A DNA stretch of 64,000 nucleotides, taken from Streptomyces sp. NBC_00513. GTDB lineage: Bacteria; Actinomycetota; Actinomycetes; Streptomycetales; Streptomycetaceae. Of this stretch, positions 16,939-25,397 are shown in pieces (the first letter of the stretch is position 1; each line of letters begins with the position of its first letter). The stretch covers positions 7,378,001 through 7,442,000 of the forward strand of contig NZ_CP107845.1 in NCBI RefSeq assembly GCF_041431415.1. Direction: 5' to 3'. A program made the position numbers and the translations under genes. A model generated the notes under the pieces. That model saw only the letters and a list, made by a program, of their open reading frames with translations. It was not told the origin of the DNA and made no database searches.

Positions 16939-19643
16939 CGGATTCTCCTGTCGATCGCGTCGATCGCGTCGATCGCGTCGATCGCGTCGATCGCGTCGAT
17001 CGCGTCGATCGCGTCGATCGCGTCGATCGCGTCGATCGCGTCGGGCCGGCGTTCGGCCGGCGGGTCGGGGTGCGGTTGAGTCGACGGGTCGGGGCGCGCG
17101 GTGCGGCTCTCGACCAGTCGGGCGAGGTCGGCGAGGACCGGGTGTCGGGTCAGGTCCTTGAGGGAGATCGTCCGGTCCAGGGAGACGGCGACCCTGAGGG
17201 CGGCCAGCGAGGTGCCCCCGAGGTCGAAGAACCCGTCCTGGCGGCCGATCCGATCCGCCGGGATGCCCATGGCGCCGGCCCACGCGGCGGCGATGCGCCG
17301 TTCGGTGGGCGTGCCGGGCGGCCGATGCCGGTCCTCGACCGCCGGGTCGTGTGCGGACGCCAGGTCGATCAGGGCCCGCTTGTCGATCTTGCCGTTGGGG
17401 GTCAGCGGCAGGTCCGGGCGCCACTGGAACACGGACGGGACCATGTACGCGGGGAGCCTCGCGCCCAGCCGGTCCCGCACCTCGTGCGCCGGGAGCGGGC
17501 CGCTTCCCGTGTAGAAGGCCGCCAGGTACCGGCCGCGGCCCGGGCGTTCCGCGGCCACCACCGCACCGTCGCGGATGCCGGGCACCCGCGACAAGGCGTT
17601 GTCGATCTCGTCCACCTCGATGCGGAAACCGCGGATCTTCACCTGGTGGTCGCGGCGCCCGAGGAACTCCACCTCCCCGCCCGGCAGGCGACGGCCGCGG
17701 TCGCCGCTGCGGTAGAGGCGGCTGCCCGGGCGGTGCGGGTCGGCGCCGAAGACGAGTCGGGTGCGCTCCGGGTCATTGACGTACCCGCGGCCCACGCAGA
17801 CGCCCGAGAGCACGATCTCGCCGGGAGCGCCGAGCGGCACGGGCGACAGGTCCGCGTCGACGACGTAGACGCGGACGTTGTTCACGGGCCGGCCGAGGGG
17901 GACGCGGGCGGAGTCCGGCGCCCGGTCCATGACGTGGTGGTTGGTGTCGTCGGAGGTCTCGGTGAGCCCGTACGCGTTGACCAGCCGTACACCGGGCTCG
18001 GTGGCGAACCAGCGCTGGACGAGTTCCCGCTTGACCGCCTCGCCGGTGACGCAGACGCAGCGCAGGTCCGGCAGTTCGCGGGGGGCGCGCTCCAGACACG
18101 ACAGGACCGCGTCGAGATAGGAGGGGACCACCTGGAGCACGTTGACCCGACCCAGGACGAGGGTGTCGAGGAAGCGCGGGACGTCCAGGACGGCCTCCTG
18201 TTCGACCAGATGCGTCCGGCCGCCGGTGAGCAGGGCGGAGAGCAGTTGCCACAGGGAGATGTCGAAGCACTGGGGCGCGCTCTGGGCGACGACCGTTCCC
18301 TCGGTGATCCCCAAGTCGTCGATCTTGGCGTAGAGGTGGTTCAGCAGGCCGGCGTGCTCGCACATCGCCCCCTTGGGTTCGCCGGTGGAACCCGAGGTGA
18401 AGTAGATGTAAGCCGCGGACTCCGGGCGGACGCGCACGCCGGGGTCCGTGGCGTCCAGGCTCTCGTCGTCCGCCGCCTCGACGGGCAGGACCCGGACCTC
18501 AGGCATGGAGGCCAGCGCCCGGTCCAGCGGGTCGGTGTCACCGGACCCGACCAGTGCGAACCGGCACGCGGCCCGACCGAGCATCGCGGTGACGCGGTCG
18601 GCCGGGAAGTGCGGTTCGACGGGCAGGTAGACGCCGCCCGCCTTCAGGACCCCGAGGACGGCTGCCGTCCAGCCGAGGTCGCGCTCGCCGACCACGGCCA
18701 CCACGTCCTCCGCGCACAGGCCTTGAGACAGCAGGGCGTGGGCCAGCCGGTTGGCGCGTGCGTCGAGTTCCCCGTACGTCCACTGCCGCCCGCCCCGCAC
18801 GACGGCGACCGCGTTCGGGTGCGCCCTCGCCTGTCGCGCGAAGACCTCGTGGGCTCGCAGCGGCGGCAGGTCCCGCCGGGGTCCGGCGAGTTCCTCGATC
18901 TGGTGGTGGAGTTCGGCCGCGTCCAGCAGGCTCTGTGGCCCCGGTGCGGCGCCCGGGTCGGCGGTGAGCAGTTCCAGCGCGGTGCGGTGGTATCCCGCGA
19001 TCCGCGCGGCGCAGTCGTGGTCGTGCGCGTCCGTCCGGTGGCGCAGCCGCCACCCGCGTCGACCGTCCTCTCGGCGCGTGACCGACATCCGCAGGGGCGA
19101 GCCGTCGTCGGGGCGGCCGGCGGGCCCGTCGTCCTCGCCGTACGGATCGAACACGATCACCGGCACGGAACCGGGGACTCGCGGTCGGTGCCCATCGATG
19201 TCGACGGACGGCTCGCGGCGGGCGGCCGGTGCGCCGGGCATCGCGGACAGCGCGCGATGCACGTCGAGCACCAGCGTTCGCCAGGAATCGGTCGTGATCG
19301 TCACGCGGCAGGGCAGCGGGTCGCGGCCCGGGGCGGGGACGCAGGCTCCCACGACCTCGGACTCCCCGGACAGTGCGCCGAGGACCTTGAGGTGCGCGGC
19401 CGTCAGCACCGACGCCGGGCTCACGCCGAGGCGGTCGGCGAGGTGGTCGAGGTCGGCCAGGAGGCCGTCGGGGATCTCCGCGCGGTGGGTGGCCGTGCCC
19501 GGTACCGGTGTACGGGTCCATCGCGGGACGGTCGTGAAACCTCCCGCCGCCTCCGTCTCCGAGTCCGTGTATCCCGTCTCCGAGTCCGTGTATGTGGCCG
19601 TGGGGTCGGGGAAGCGCTCGTCCGTCGTCCCGGTCCTGCCCAT
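16935..19643 (-). CDS. Nonribosomal peptide synthetase: partial C, adenylation, thiolation
   Basis: 902 aa from ATG 19643, whose A is the last base of the previous stop (TGATG). Residues about 40-255 resemble the C-terminal half of a condensation domain, without HHxxxDG. A complete A domain follows (about 285-770): YFTSGSTGEPKG, FDISLW, NAYGLTE, GEIVLSGVCVGRGY, YRSGDRGR, KIRGFRIEVDEID and NGKIDKRAL. The T domain has its phosphopantetheine Ser in LGGTSL near 814. By-eye pocket residues are D-I-W-Q-C-T-A-D-D; the late Asp pair would suit a substrate with a side-chain amine such as 2,3-diaminopropionate. The C-terminus is about ten Asp-Ala-Ile repeats. No thioesterase domain. Confidence 0.9.
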   Translation of the reverse strand: MGRTGTTDERFPDPTATYTDSETGYTDSETEAAGGFTTVPRWTRTPVPGTATHRAEIPDGLLADLDHLADRLGVSPASVLTAAHLKVLGALSGESEVVGACVPAPGRDPLPCRVTITTDSWRTLVLDVHRALSAMPGAPAARREPSVDIDGHRPRVPGSVPVIVFDPYGEDDGPAGRPDDGSPLRMSVTRREDGRRGWRLRHRTDAHDHDCAARIAGYHRTALELLTADPGAAPGPQSLLDAAELHHQIEELAGPRRDLPPLRAHEVFARQARAHPNAVAVVRGGRQWTYGELDARANRLAHALLSQGLCAEDVVAVVGERDLGWTAAVLGVLKAGGVYLPVEPHFPADRVTAMLGRAACRFALVGSGDTDPLDRALASMPEVRVLPVEAADDESLDATDPGVRVRPESAAYIYFTSGSTGEPKGAMCEHAGLLNHLYAKIDDLGITEGTVVAQSAPQCFDISLWQLLSALLTGGRTHLVEQEAVLDVPRFLDTLVLGRVNVLQVVPSYLDAVLSCLERAPRELPDLRCVCVTGEAVKRELVQRWFATEPGVRLVNAYGLTETSDDTNHHVMDRAPDSARVPLGRPVNNVRVYVVDADLSPVPLGAPGEIVLSGVCVGRGYVNDPERTRLVFGADPHRPGSRLYRSGDRGRRLPGGEVEFLGRRDHQVKIRGFRIEVDEIDNALSRVPGIRDGAVVAAERPGRGRYLAAFYTGSGPLPAHEVRDRLGARLPAYMVPSVFQWRPDLPLTPNGKIDKRALIDLASAHDPAVEDRHRPPGTPTERRIAAAWAGAMGIPADRIGRQDGFFDLGGTSLAALRVAVSLDRTISLKDLTRHPVLADLARLVESRTARPDPSTQPHPDPPAERRPDAIDAIDAIDAIDAIDAIDAIDAIDAIDAIDRRIR
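16952..17043. repeat. 9-bp minisatellite, about ten copies
   Basis: CGATCGCGT is repeated perfectly about ten times in tandem. It encodes the Asp-Ala-Ile tail of the NRPS gene and stops 14 bases before the oxygenase start, next to its ribosome-binding site. Perfect identity between copies suggests recent expansion or ongoing slippage. Confidence 0.95.
19553..19593. repeat. 21-bp-period duplication near the NRPS N-terminus
   Basis: A 20-base element (CCGTCTCCGAGTCCGTGTAT) occurs at 19553-19572 and 19574-19593. It encodes a duplicated Tyr-Thr-Asp-Ser-Glu-Thr segment about 20 residues from the NRPS start. Confidence 0.85.
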
Positions 19644-22186
19644 CACTCCCACCTCCGCTGCCGCGAGTCGTCGTCCGGACCGATCTGCCGGGCCGGATTC
19701 CCGCCCCAGTACGCGTACCGCGGCACCGTCTCGCCCTTCATGACGAAGGAATCGGGAGCGAGCACCGCACCCTCGCCGAGCGTCACGCCGTAGTGCACCA
19801 GGGCGCCGACGCCGAGCGTGCAGTGCGAACCGAGCGTGGTGGTGTCCGACTTGAAGGCACCGTCCTCCTGCGAGTGGCACTGCACCACGCTGCCGGCGTT
19901 GAGGGTGCAGTGGTCCCCGATGGTGACCATCGGCCGTTCGCTCAGACCGCAGCCGTCGTCGAAGAGTTCGCGGCCGATCCGCGCGCCCAGCAGCCGCCAC
20001 AGCGGGCCCTTGAACGGAGTGCCGTTGTAGAGCCGCAGGTACGCGTCCGACGGCACCTTCCAGTACCGTTCGCGCCGCCAGAAGCGGACGTCGTAGATCG
20101 AGCAGAACAGCGGGCCGGGGGAGTGCGGCGCCGTGACGGCCCGCTCGACGAGCACGAAGTACACCGTGCCGAGGAGCACGACGAGCACGTTGGCCAGAGC
20201 GATCACCACCGCGCCGAGCACGTCGTAGAGCTCCGCCGCGACCGCGAAGAGCAGGGTGACCAGGAAGAAGTACAGCCAGCGCACGGCGAGGTACCACGCC
20301 ATGGTGGCGGCGTTGTGCCGGTTCTTGGCGGGCAGCAGGCGCCGCAGGTCCGCACCGCTCCGCAACTCGTCGAAGCCGCTGTCCCGCAGTACCGATCGGG
20401 GAATCTCGAAGCTCGGCGAGCCCAGCAGGCCCACACCCTCCCTGATGGCCCCGTCGACGGGCACCATGACCTTCGTCGCGAGCAGGCAGTTGTCGCCCGT
20501 CCTGCCCCGGGCCGGGTAGGCGATCCGGTTCCCGAGGAAGTTGCGGGGGCCGATCGCGACCCGGGACACGCGGAACGAACTACCGGAGTATTCGGCGTTG
20601 TTGATCGACAGGCCGTCGGCGACCATGGTTCCGCTGCCCACGGAACTGAGGTACGGGGAGTCCTGCTTCACCTCCGTGCCGAAGTTCGACCCGGTCTGCA
20701 CGACGCGCGAGAGGTCGTAGCCGAGGCACCACCGCAGGTGGTGGACGACGGCGGAACTGTCGCCGAAGAGGCGGTTCAGGAAGCGCCTGTTGGTCATCAG
20801 GGTGATCACCCGGTGCACCCCGTGGTGGAACCCGTACAGCCGGTACACCCGACCCGCGGTGAGGGCTCGGCTCAGGAGGCGGGGTACGACGGCGATCACC
20901 AGGAGACCCAGTGGAACGGCTCCGAAGAAGACCACCACCGAGGCGGTCAGCGCCTCGACGTAGAACGTCCAGGAGGAGAGCGCGGTGGGACCGGGCTCCA
21001 GGACCGAGGCGAGCTGCGGTGCCTCGGCAAGCAGGAGGCCCACCCCGCCGAACGTCAGCGGCAGGTACACGAGCAGCACGGCCAGGACCTGGAGGACGCC
21101 GTGCAGCGCCCGGCGCCAGGTGCCGCAGTCGGCCGGGTCGACCATCTGGAAGTCCACCGGGGCCGGCTGCGCGGGAGAGCCGTGCCAGTGCGCGCCGGCC
21201 GGCACCGTCTGCCCGCTGTGCAGGCTGGAGGCGTGAGCGAGCCGGGCGCGGTCGCCCAGGCCGGTCGCGATGTCCAGGACGGTGGCGTCGCCGACCACCG
21301 AGTCCGCGCCGAGCGTGACGGGACCCGTCTGGATCAGACCGGCGTGGGCCCGGTAGCAGCTGAGGTGGGAGTCCTTGCGGACCACCGCTCCGGCACCGAT
21401 GGTCAGCAGGTCCGTGCACACCGGCACGATCCGCGAGAAGACGGCGACGCCGGGTCCGATCCGCGCGCCGAGCGCCCTGAGGTAGAGGACGTAGAGCGGC
21501 GAGCCGACGAACAGCACCAGCGGGTCGGAGCGCACGAGCGTCTTGACCATCCAGAATCGGACGTAGCGCACGCTCCAGACGCGGACCTGGGACGGTCGCC
21601 ACCTGCCGATGAGCACCCACTTCACCAGGATCGGAAAGCCGCACAGCCACACGAGGACGACCAGGCCGAACAACACCGACCGCAGGTACACCCCGATGAC
21701 TCCCGTCCCCGCGGAGACCCACTCGTACCCCAGGACGCCCGCGAGGGCGAGCAGGTAGGAGTAGCCGAGGAAGGCCAGCAGTTGGAGCCCGCCGCAGAGC
21801 AGGTGACGCGGCACGCCGACCGGGGGAGGGAGCACCGGCGGCCGCGGCCCGACGGGCTCGATCGCCTCGCCGGAGGGCTCGGGAGCGGGCGCCGAGAGCG
21901 CCGTCGCGAGACTTCGGATCGTCGGATTCCGGTAGATGTCCTTCATCGACACGGACGGCAGCCCCTCGGACTTGCGGACCCGCGCGCAGAAGTGCGCCAT
22001 CACCATCGAGTCGGCGCCCAATTCGTCGAAGAAGTGGCTCCGCACCGGCACCCGCTCGACGTGGGTGACGTCCGCCAGTATCGAGGCGAGCATCCCTTCG
22101 ACGGCGGTGTGCGGGGCGTGGGGATCGCCCCGGGCGGACGCCCCCTCCCGATCGGGGGTCAACGCCTCGGTGGGCCTTGCCGTCAT
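19643..22186 (-). CDS. Carrier domain plus Pls-type membrane NRPS terminal domain (TIGR02353-like)
   Basis: 847 aa from ATG 22186, preceded by GGGAG. Residues about 25-95 form a T domain with the 4'-phosphopantetheine Ser in ELGADSM. The rest matches the C-terminal half of epsilon-poly-L-lysine synthetase (Pls/PosA): pairs of TM helices alternating with soluble tandem segments that carry left-handed beta-helix hexapeptide repeats (IGPGVAVFSRIVPV, LGADSVVGDATVL, TIGDHCTLNAGSV, LGSHCTLGVG). In Pls these segments catalyse chain extension between carrier-bound and free amino acids at the membrane. Here the A domain is absent and supplied by the next gene, so the synthetase is split. First gene of the operon. 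Confidence 0.87.
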   Translation of the reverse strand: MTARPTEALTPDREGASARGDPHAPHTAVEGMLASILADVTHVERVPVRSHFFDELGADSMVMAHFCARVRKSEGLPSVSMKDIYRNPTIRSLATALSAPAPEPSGEAIEPVGPRPPVLPPPVGVPRHLLCGGLQLLAFLGYSYLLALAGVLGYEWVSAGTGVIGVYLRSVLFGLVVLVWLCGFPILVKWVLIGRWRPSQVRVWSVRYVRFWMVKTLVRSDPLVLFVGSPLYVLYLRALGARIGPGVAVFSRIVPVCTDLLTIGAGAVVRKDSHLSCYRAHAGLIQTGPVTLGADSVVGDATVLDIATGLGDRARLAHASSLHSGQTVPAGAHWHGSPAQPAPVDFQMVDPADCGTWRRALHGVLQVLAVLLVYLPLTFGGVGLLLAEAPQLASVLEPGPTALSSWTFYVEALTASVVVFFGAVPLGLLVIAVVPRLLSRALTAGRVYRLYGFHHGVHRVITLMTNRRFLNRLFGDSSAVVHHLRWCLGYDLSRVVQTGSNFGTEVKQDSPYLSSVGSGTMVADGLSINNAEYSGSSFRVSRVAIGPRNFLGNRIAYPARGRTGDNCLLATKVMVPVDGAIREGVGLLGSPSFEIPRSVLRDSGFDELRSGADLRRLLPAKNRHNAATMAWYLAVRWLYFFLVTLLFAVAAELYDVLGAVVIALANVLVVLLGTVYFVLVERAVTAPHSPGPLFCSIYDVRFWRRERYWKVPSDAYLRLYNGTPFKGPLWRLLGARIGRELFDDGCGLSERPMVTIGDHCTLNAGSVVQCHSQEDGAFKSDTTTLGSHCTLGVGALVHYGVTLGEGAVLAPDSFVMKGETVPRYAYWGGNPARQIGPDDDSRQRRWE

Positions 22187-22614
22187 GGTGGGCTCCCTCG
22201 GTTTCCGATGGCCACGGTCCGGTGCCCTCGGCATCCGGTCGGCGCGCTCATCGGGCTCCGGTGGACCGCGTCACGCGGATCGCACCGTCGGCCGCCTCAG
22301 CGGGGACGGACCGACTTCGCGGGCTCCGATCCCCGTACGGGCCACAGCCCGACGTCATGACCCTTATTCGATGCCGACGGGAGAAAAGATGGTGCGTATC
22401 GGGAATTGGCACGCATCTGTATCAATGAGCGGCCGAATCGGACGCTCCGTGGTCGCCCGCACACCCCACGAAGCGGCTCCCGCGGCGCCGGATCGGGTGC
22501 CGTGTGAGCCGCTGAGTGGCGTGTGTGCGTGCGGGCGGGGGGAGGCGGTGGGCGGAGGGATCGGGCGAGCGGAGGTGATGGGCGGAGGGAGTGCGCGAGT
22601 GCGCGCGTGGCCGG
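22187..22614. promoter_or_regulatory. 428-base gap with candidate promoter for the diaminopropionate operon
   Basis: No gene seen. Most is GC-rich, but 22360-22440 is relatively AT-rich. Reading left, TTGATA (22425-22420), an 18-base spacer and CGATAC (22401-22396) form a plausible promoter for the five-gene operon, leaving a leader of about 200 bases. No regulator gene lies next to the cluster. Confidence 0.4.
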
Positions 22615-24237
22615 TCAGGTGGCGGTGACGAACACGCTGTGCCACCCGCTGGCGCCGTCGGGGATGGTCCGGGCGCGCTGTTCCGTCTGCACCTGACCGG
22701 CGCCGTCGGTGGCGCGGACGGTGAGGTTGTGACCACCGGGTGTGGTCTTCCAGGGGTAGGACCACTGGCGCCAGGTGTCGGTGGTGTCCTGCTCGGCGAG
22801 CTGCGCCTCCTGCCACGGGCCGTCGTCGACCCGGACCTCGACCCGCTCGACGCCCCGGTGCTGGGCCCAGGCGACACCGGCGACCATGACGGTGCCCGCC
22901 CCGGTCTGCGCGAAGGGCTTGGGGGTGTCGATGCGCGCCTGTGTCTTGATGGGTGCCTTCCGCGCCCACTTCCGCTTGACCCAGTACGGGTCGTAGGAGT
23001 CGAAGGTGGTCAGCTCGATGTCCACGATCCACTTGCAGGCGGAGACGTAGCCGTACAGCCCCGGGACGACCATGCGCACGGGGAAACCGTGGTCGAACGG
23101 CAACGGTTCGCCGTTCATCCCGACCGCGAGCATCGCGTCCCGTCCGTCCAACAGATCCTCGACCGGCGTGCCCAGGGTCATGCCGTCCACGGACCGGGCC
23201 ACCAGCTGATCGGCGGGACCACCCTTCGAGGGCGCTTTGACTCCCGCCTCCCTCAACAGGTCGGCGAGGCGTACGCCGAGCCAGCGGGCGTTGCCCACGT
23301 ACGGGCCACCCACCTCGTTCGACACGCACGTCAAGGTGATGTTCCGCTCGATGAGGGGTCGATCCAGCAGGTCCTGGAAGGTGTAGGTGCGCGGGCGGGG
23401 TACGCCCTTGCCGTGGATCCGCAACCGCCAGGTGTCCGCGTCCACCCTCGGGACGACCAGAGCGGTGTCTACGCGGTAGAAGTCCTTGTTCGGGGTGGTG
23501 AAGGCGCTGATCCCGGGGATCCGCAGCGCCGCGCGGGCCGGTGTCGCGGCGGCTGCCGAGGCCGGGGCGGGGAGCTTAACGGCCGCCCGGGAGGCGGCAG
23601 CCCCCTGACCGCTGCGGCCGGTCAGCGTCCTGCCGAGGGCCCCTGCCCCGGTGGAGGCCAGGGCGGTGATGCCCGCGGTGATCAGGAAGCCGCGCCGGTT
23701 CCACCCGGTGCCCTGCCCGGCCGCGTCCCCGGCGGCCCGGCCGTCGGGGGCCGGATCCGTGGAGGCGGTCCCGTTCGCTGCGTTCAGCTTGCCGATCAGT
23801 ACGTACAGGACGAGCGCCCCGGCCACGGCGCCCAGCAGCGAAGGCAGGACGTCGCCCGCCCCGGCCGAGTCCGGCCGGGTCAGCGCGGCGCCGGCGCCGA
23901 CGAGCCCGAACAGCAGGATGCCGACCGATCCCGTACGTCGATGGCGCAGCGCGAACAGGCCCAGCAGCGCGGCCAGGAGCCCGATGGTGGCCAGGATCCC
24001 GAGCTGGAGCACCAGCTTGTCGTTCTGTCCGAACGTGCGGATCGCATAGTCCTTGAGCCACGCCGGTGTCTGATCGATGGCGGCTCCGCCGACCACGGTG
24101 ACGGGGCCGGCCTGGGGCCGTACCAGAGAGGCGGCCAGTTCGCCCACGGCCAGAGCCGTGTAGCCGGCGAGCAGTCCACTCGCCGCGGCGAGCGCGCCGC
24201 GTTTGACGGTCCTTCGGTAGATCCTCACGACCTGCAT
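22615..24237 (-). CDS. Membrane-anchored molybdopterin-dependent oxidoreductase (sulfite-oxidase family)
   Basis: 540 aa from ATG 24237; a GTG three codons later is an alternative. The N-terminal third has about four TM helices (residues 15-150). It then reaches a Tat-like NRRGFLITAGITALASTGAGAL near 170-190. The C-terminal half is the sulfite-oxidase/YedY-type molybdopterin fold, with the Mo-ligating Cys in ITLTCVSNEVGG near 304 and the Mo-co dimerisation domain at the end (WAQHRGVERVEVRVDDGPW). An extracytoplasmic reductase or oxidase is expected; substrate unknown. In many actinobacteria a similar gene accompanies an ECF sigma/anti-sigma pair; here only the anti-sigma gene is adjacent, transcribed away. 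Confidence 0.9.
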   Translation of the reverse strand: MQVVRIYRRTVKRGALAAASGLLAGYTALAVGELAASLVRPQAGPVTVVGGAAIDQTPAWLKDYAIRTFGQNDKLVLQLGILATIGLLAALLGLFALRHRRTGSVGILLFGLVGAGAALTRPDSAGAGDVLPSLLGAVAGALVLYVLIGKLNAANGTASTDPAPDGRAAGDAAGQGTGWNRRGFLITAGITALASTGAGALGRTLTGRSGQGAAASRAAVKLPAPASAAAATPARAALRIPGISAFTTPNKDFYRVDTALVVPRVDADTWRLRIHGKGVPRPRTYTFQDLLDRPLIERNITLTCVSNEVGGPYVGNARWLGVRLADLLREAGVKAPSKGGPADQLVARSVDGMTLGTPVEDLLDGRDAMLAVGMNGEPLPFDHGFPVRMVVPGLYGYVSACKWIVDIELTTFDSYDPYWVKRKWARKAPIKTQARIDTPKPFAQTGAGTVMVAGVAWAQHRGVERVEVRVDDGPWQEAQLAEQDTTDTWRQWSYPWKTTPGGHNLTVRATDGAGQVQTEQRARTIPDGASGWHSVFVTAT

Positions 24238-24469
24238 TCGAGGCCGTGGCTCCACCGGATGGGTCCGCACGCGGATCCCCCGTCCGGGGCACGCGCACCG
24301 ATTCCGGCCAATCCGTGCGGGATCCGGCGACGAACAAGCAGCGAGACGCCGGACCGGACGCGGTCCGACGAGGGAGCCCCGGCAGGGACGTTTCCTCCCG
24401 TCTCCGCACCAGTACGAACCGGATACCCGATGAACCGTATCCACCGAGCGACCGCATGGGGGTGACCAC

Positions 24470-25219
24470 GTGAAACATGACGACGAGCTCCACGCCCTCA
24501 TCGGCGCCTACGCCCTCGACGCACTCACCGGTGACGAACACGACCGCTTCACCCGACACCTGCGGGACTGCGAGGCGTGCCGCGCCGAACTGCCCGGTTA
24601 CCTGGACACGGCCGGTCGCCTCGCGGCGGCCGTCGCCCACGCCCCTCCCGAGCACCTCAGGGAGGCGGTGCTCCACCGGATCGACTCGGTCCGCCGGCTT
24701 CCCCCTCGGATACCGGAACCCGTCACCTCCACCGGGGTCTTCGCCCTCGCCCGGGGCAAGGCCTGGCGCTTCGGGATCGCCGCGGGCATCGCCACCGCCG
24801 CCGTCCTCGGCGGCGTCACGGTGTGGGAGGGCCGGCAGGCGGAGCGGGCCCACGAACAGGCGCTGCGGCTGGACTCCCGCAACCGCGACCTGAGCGCCGT
24901 CATCACCGCGTCCGACGCCCGCACCGTGCGCGGCGCCTTCGGCACCGGGGCCACCGCCACGCTCGTGACCTCCCGTGAACGAGGTCGAGCCGTCGTCATC
25001 ACCGATCGGCTGCCCCCTGCCCCGCAGGGCAGGACGTACCAACTCTGGTTCTCCGACGGGGGAACCATGCGGCCGGCCGGACACCTCGACCACAGTGGCG
25101 CCGTCCTGCTGACGGGCGAGATCGGCGCGGCCACCGCCGTCGGCGTCACCCTGGAACCGGCCGGCGGATCCCCCCGCCCCACCGGCAGCCCGCTGCTCCT
25201 GCTGAGCCTCCCCGCCTGA
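24470..25219 (+). CDS. RskA-type zinc anti-sigma factor
   Basis: 249 aa from GTG 24470. The zinc-associated anti-sigma motif is H30-x3-C34-x2-C37 (RHLRDCEACRAEL). One TM helix follows near residues 98-118, then an extracytoplasmic RskA_C domain (YQLWFSDGGTMRPAG). Such proteins hold an ECF sigma factor (SigK-like) inactive at the membrane until cleaved. No sigma factor gene lies on either side in this window, which is unusual: the upstream neighbour is the divergent molybdopterin enzyme and the downstream one is a fatty-acid cyclopropanase. Confidence 0.9.
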   Translation: MKHDDELHALIGAYALDALTGDEHDRFTRHLRDCEACRAELPGYLDTAGRLAAAVAHAPPEHLREAVLHRIDSVRRLPPRIPEPVTSTGVFALARGKAWRFGIAAGIATAAVLGGVTVWEGRQAERAHEQALRLDSRNRDLSAVITASDARTVRGAFGTGATATLVTSRERGRAVVITDRLPPAPQGRTYQLWFSDGGTMRPAGHLDHSGAVLLTGEIGAATAVGVTLEPAGGSPRPTGSPLLLLSLPA

Positions 25220-25246
25220 CCCACGCCACCGCCGGGCCGACCGGCG

Positions 25247-25313
25247 CAACAAGCGGAGGCAACAAGCGGAAGGAAGTAACCGGAAGGAAGTAAGCGGAAA
25301 GCAACAACCGGAG
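25247..25313. repeat. Five imperfect 14-bp tandem repeats
   Basis: Units of the form CAACAAGCGGAAGG or AAGTAAGCGGAAGG occur five times in succession in the 178-base gap between the anti-sigma and cfa-like genes. The tract is purine-rich on the + strand and lower in GC than its surroundings. No gene lies here. Confidence 0.8.
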
Positions 25314-25397
25314 CGTCCGTACCAATCCGCTCCGGCGGGGCCTCCGAAGAACGGAAGAAACTCCACCCCGACCCGTCCGCTCCCGCGAAGGCCTCCC

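Noticed and set aside
16952..17043. Regular short repeats resembling a CRISPR array
   Set aside because: Units are 9 bp with no spacers and are in frame inside the NRPS gene; no cas gene is present.
16698..19793. 1031-aa rightward open frame over the NRPS gene
   Set aside because: High-GC antisense frame without any family motif; the A-T domains are unambiguous on the minus strand.
19643..22186. A classical epsilon-poly-L-lysine synthetase
   Set aside because: The A domain is on another protein, and the adjacent genes make 2,3-diaminopropionate, not lysine.
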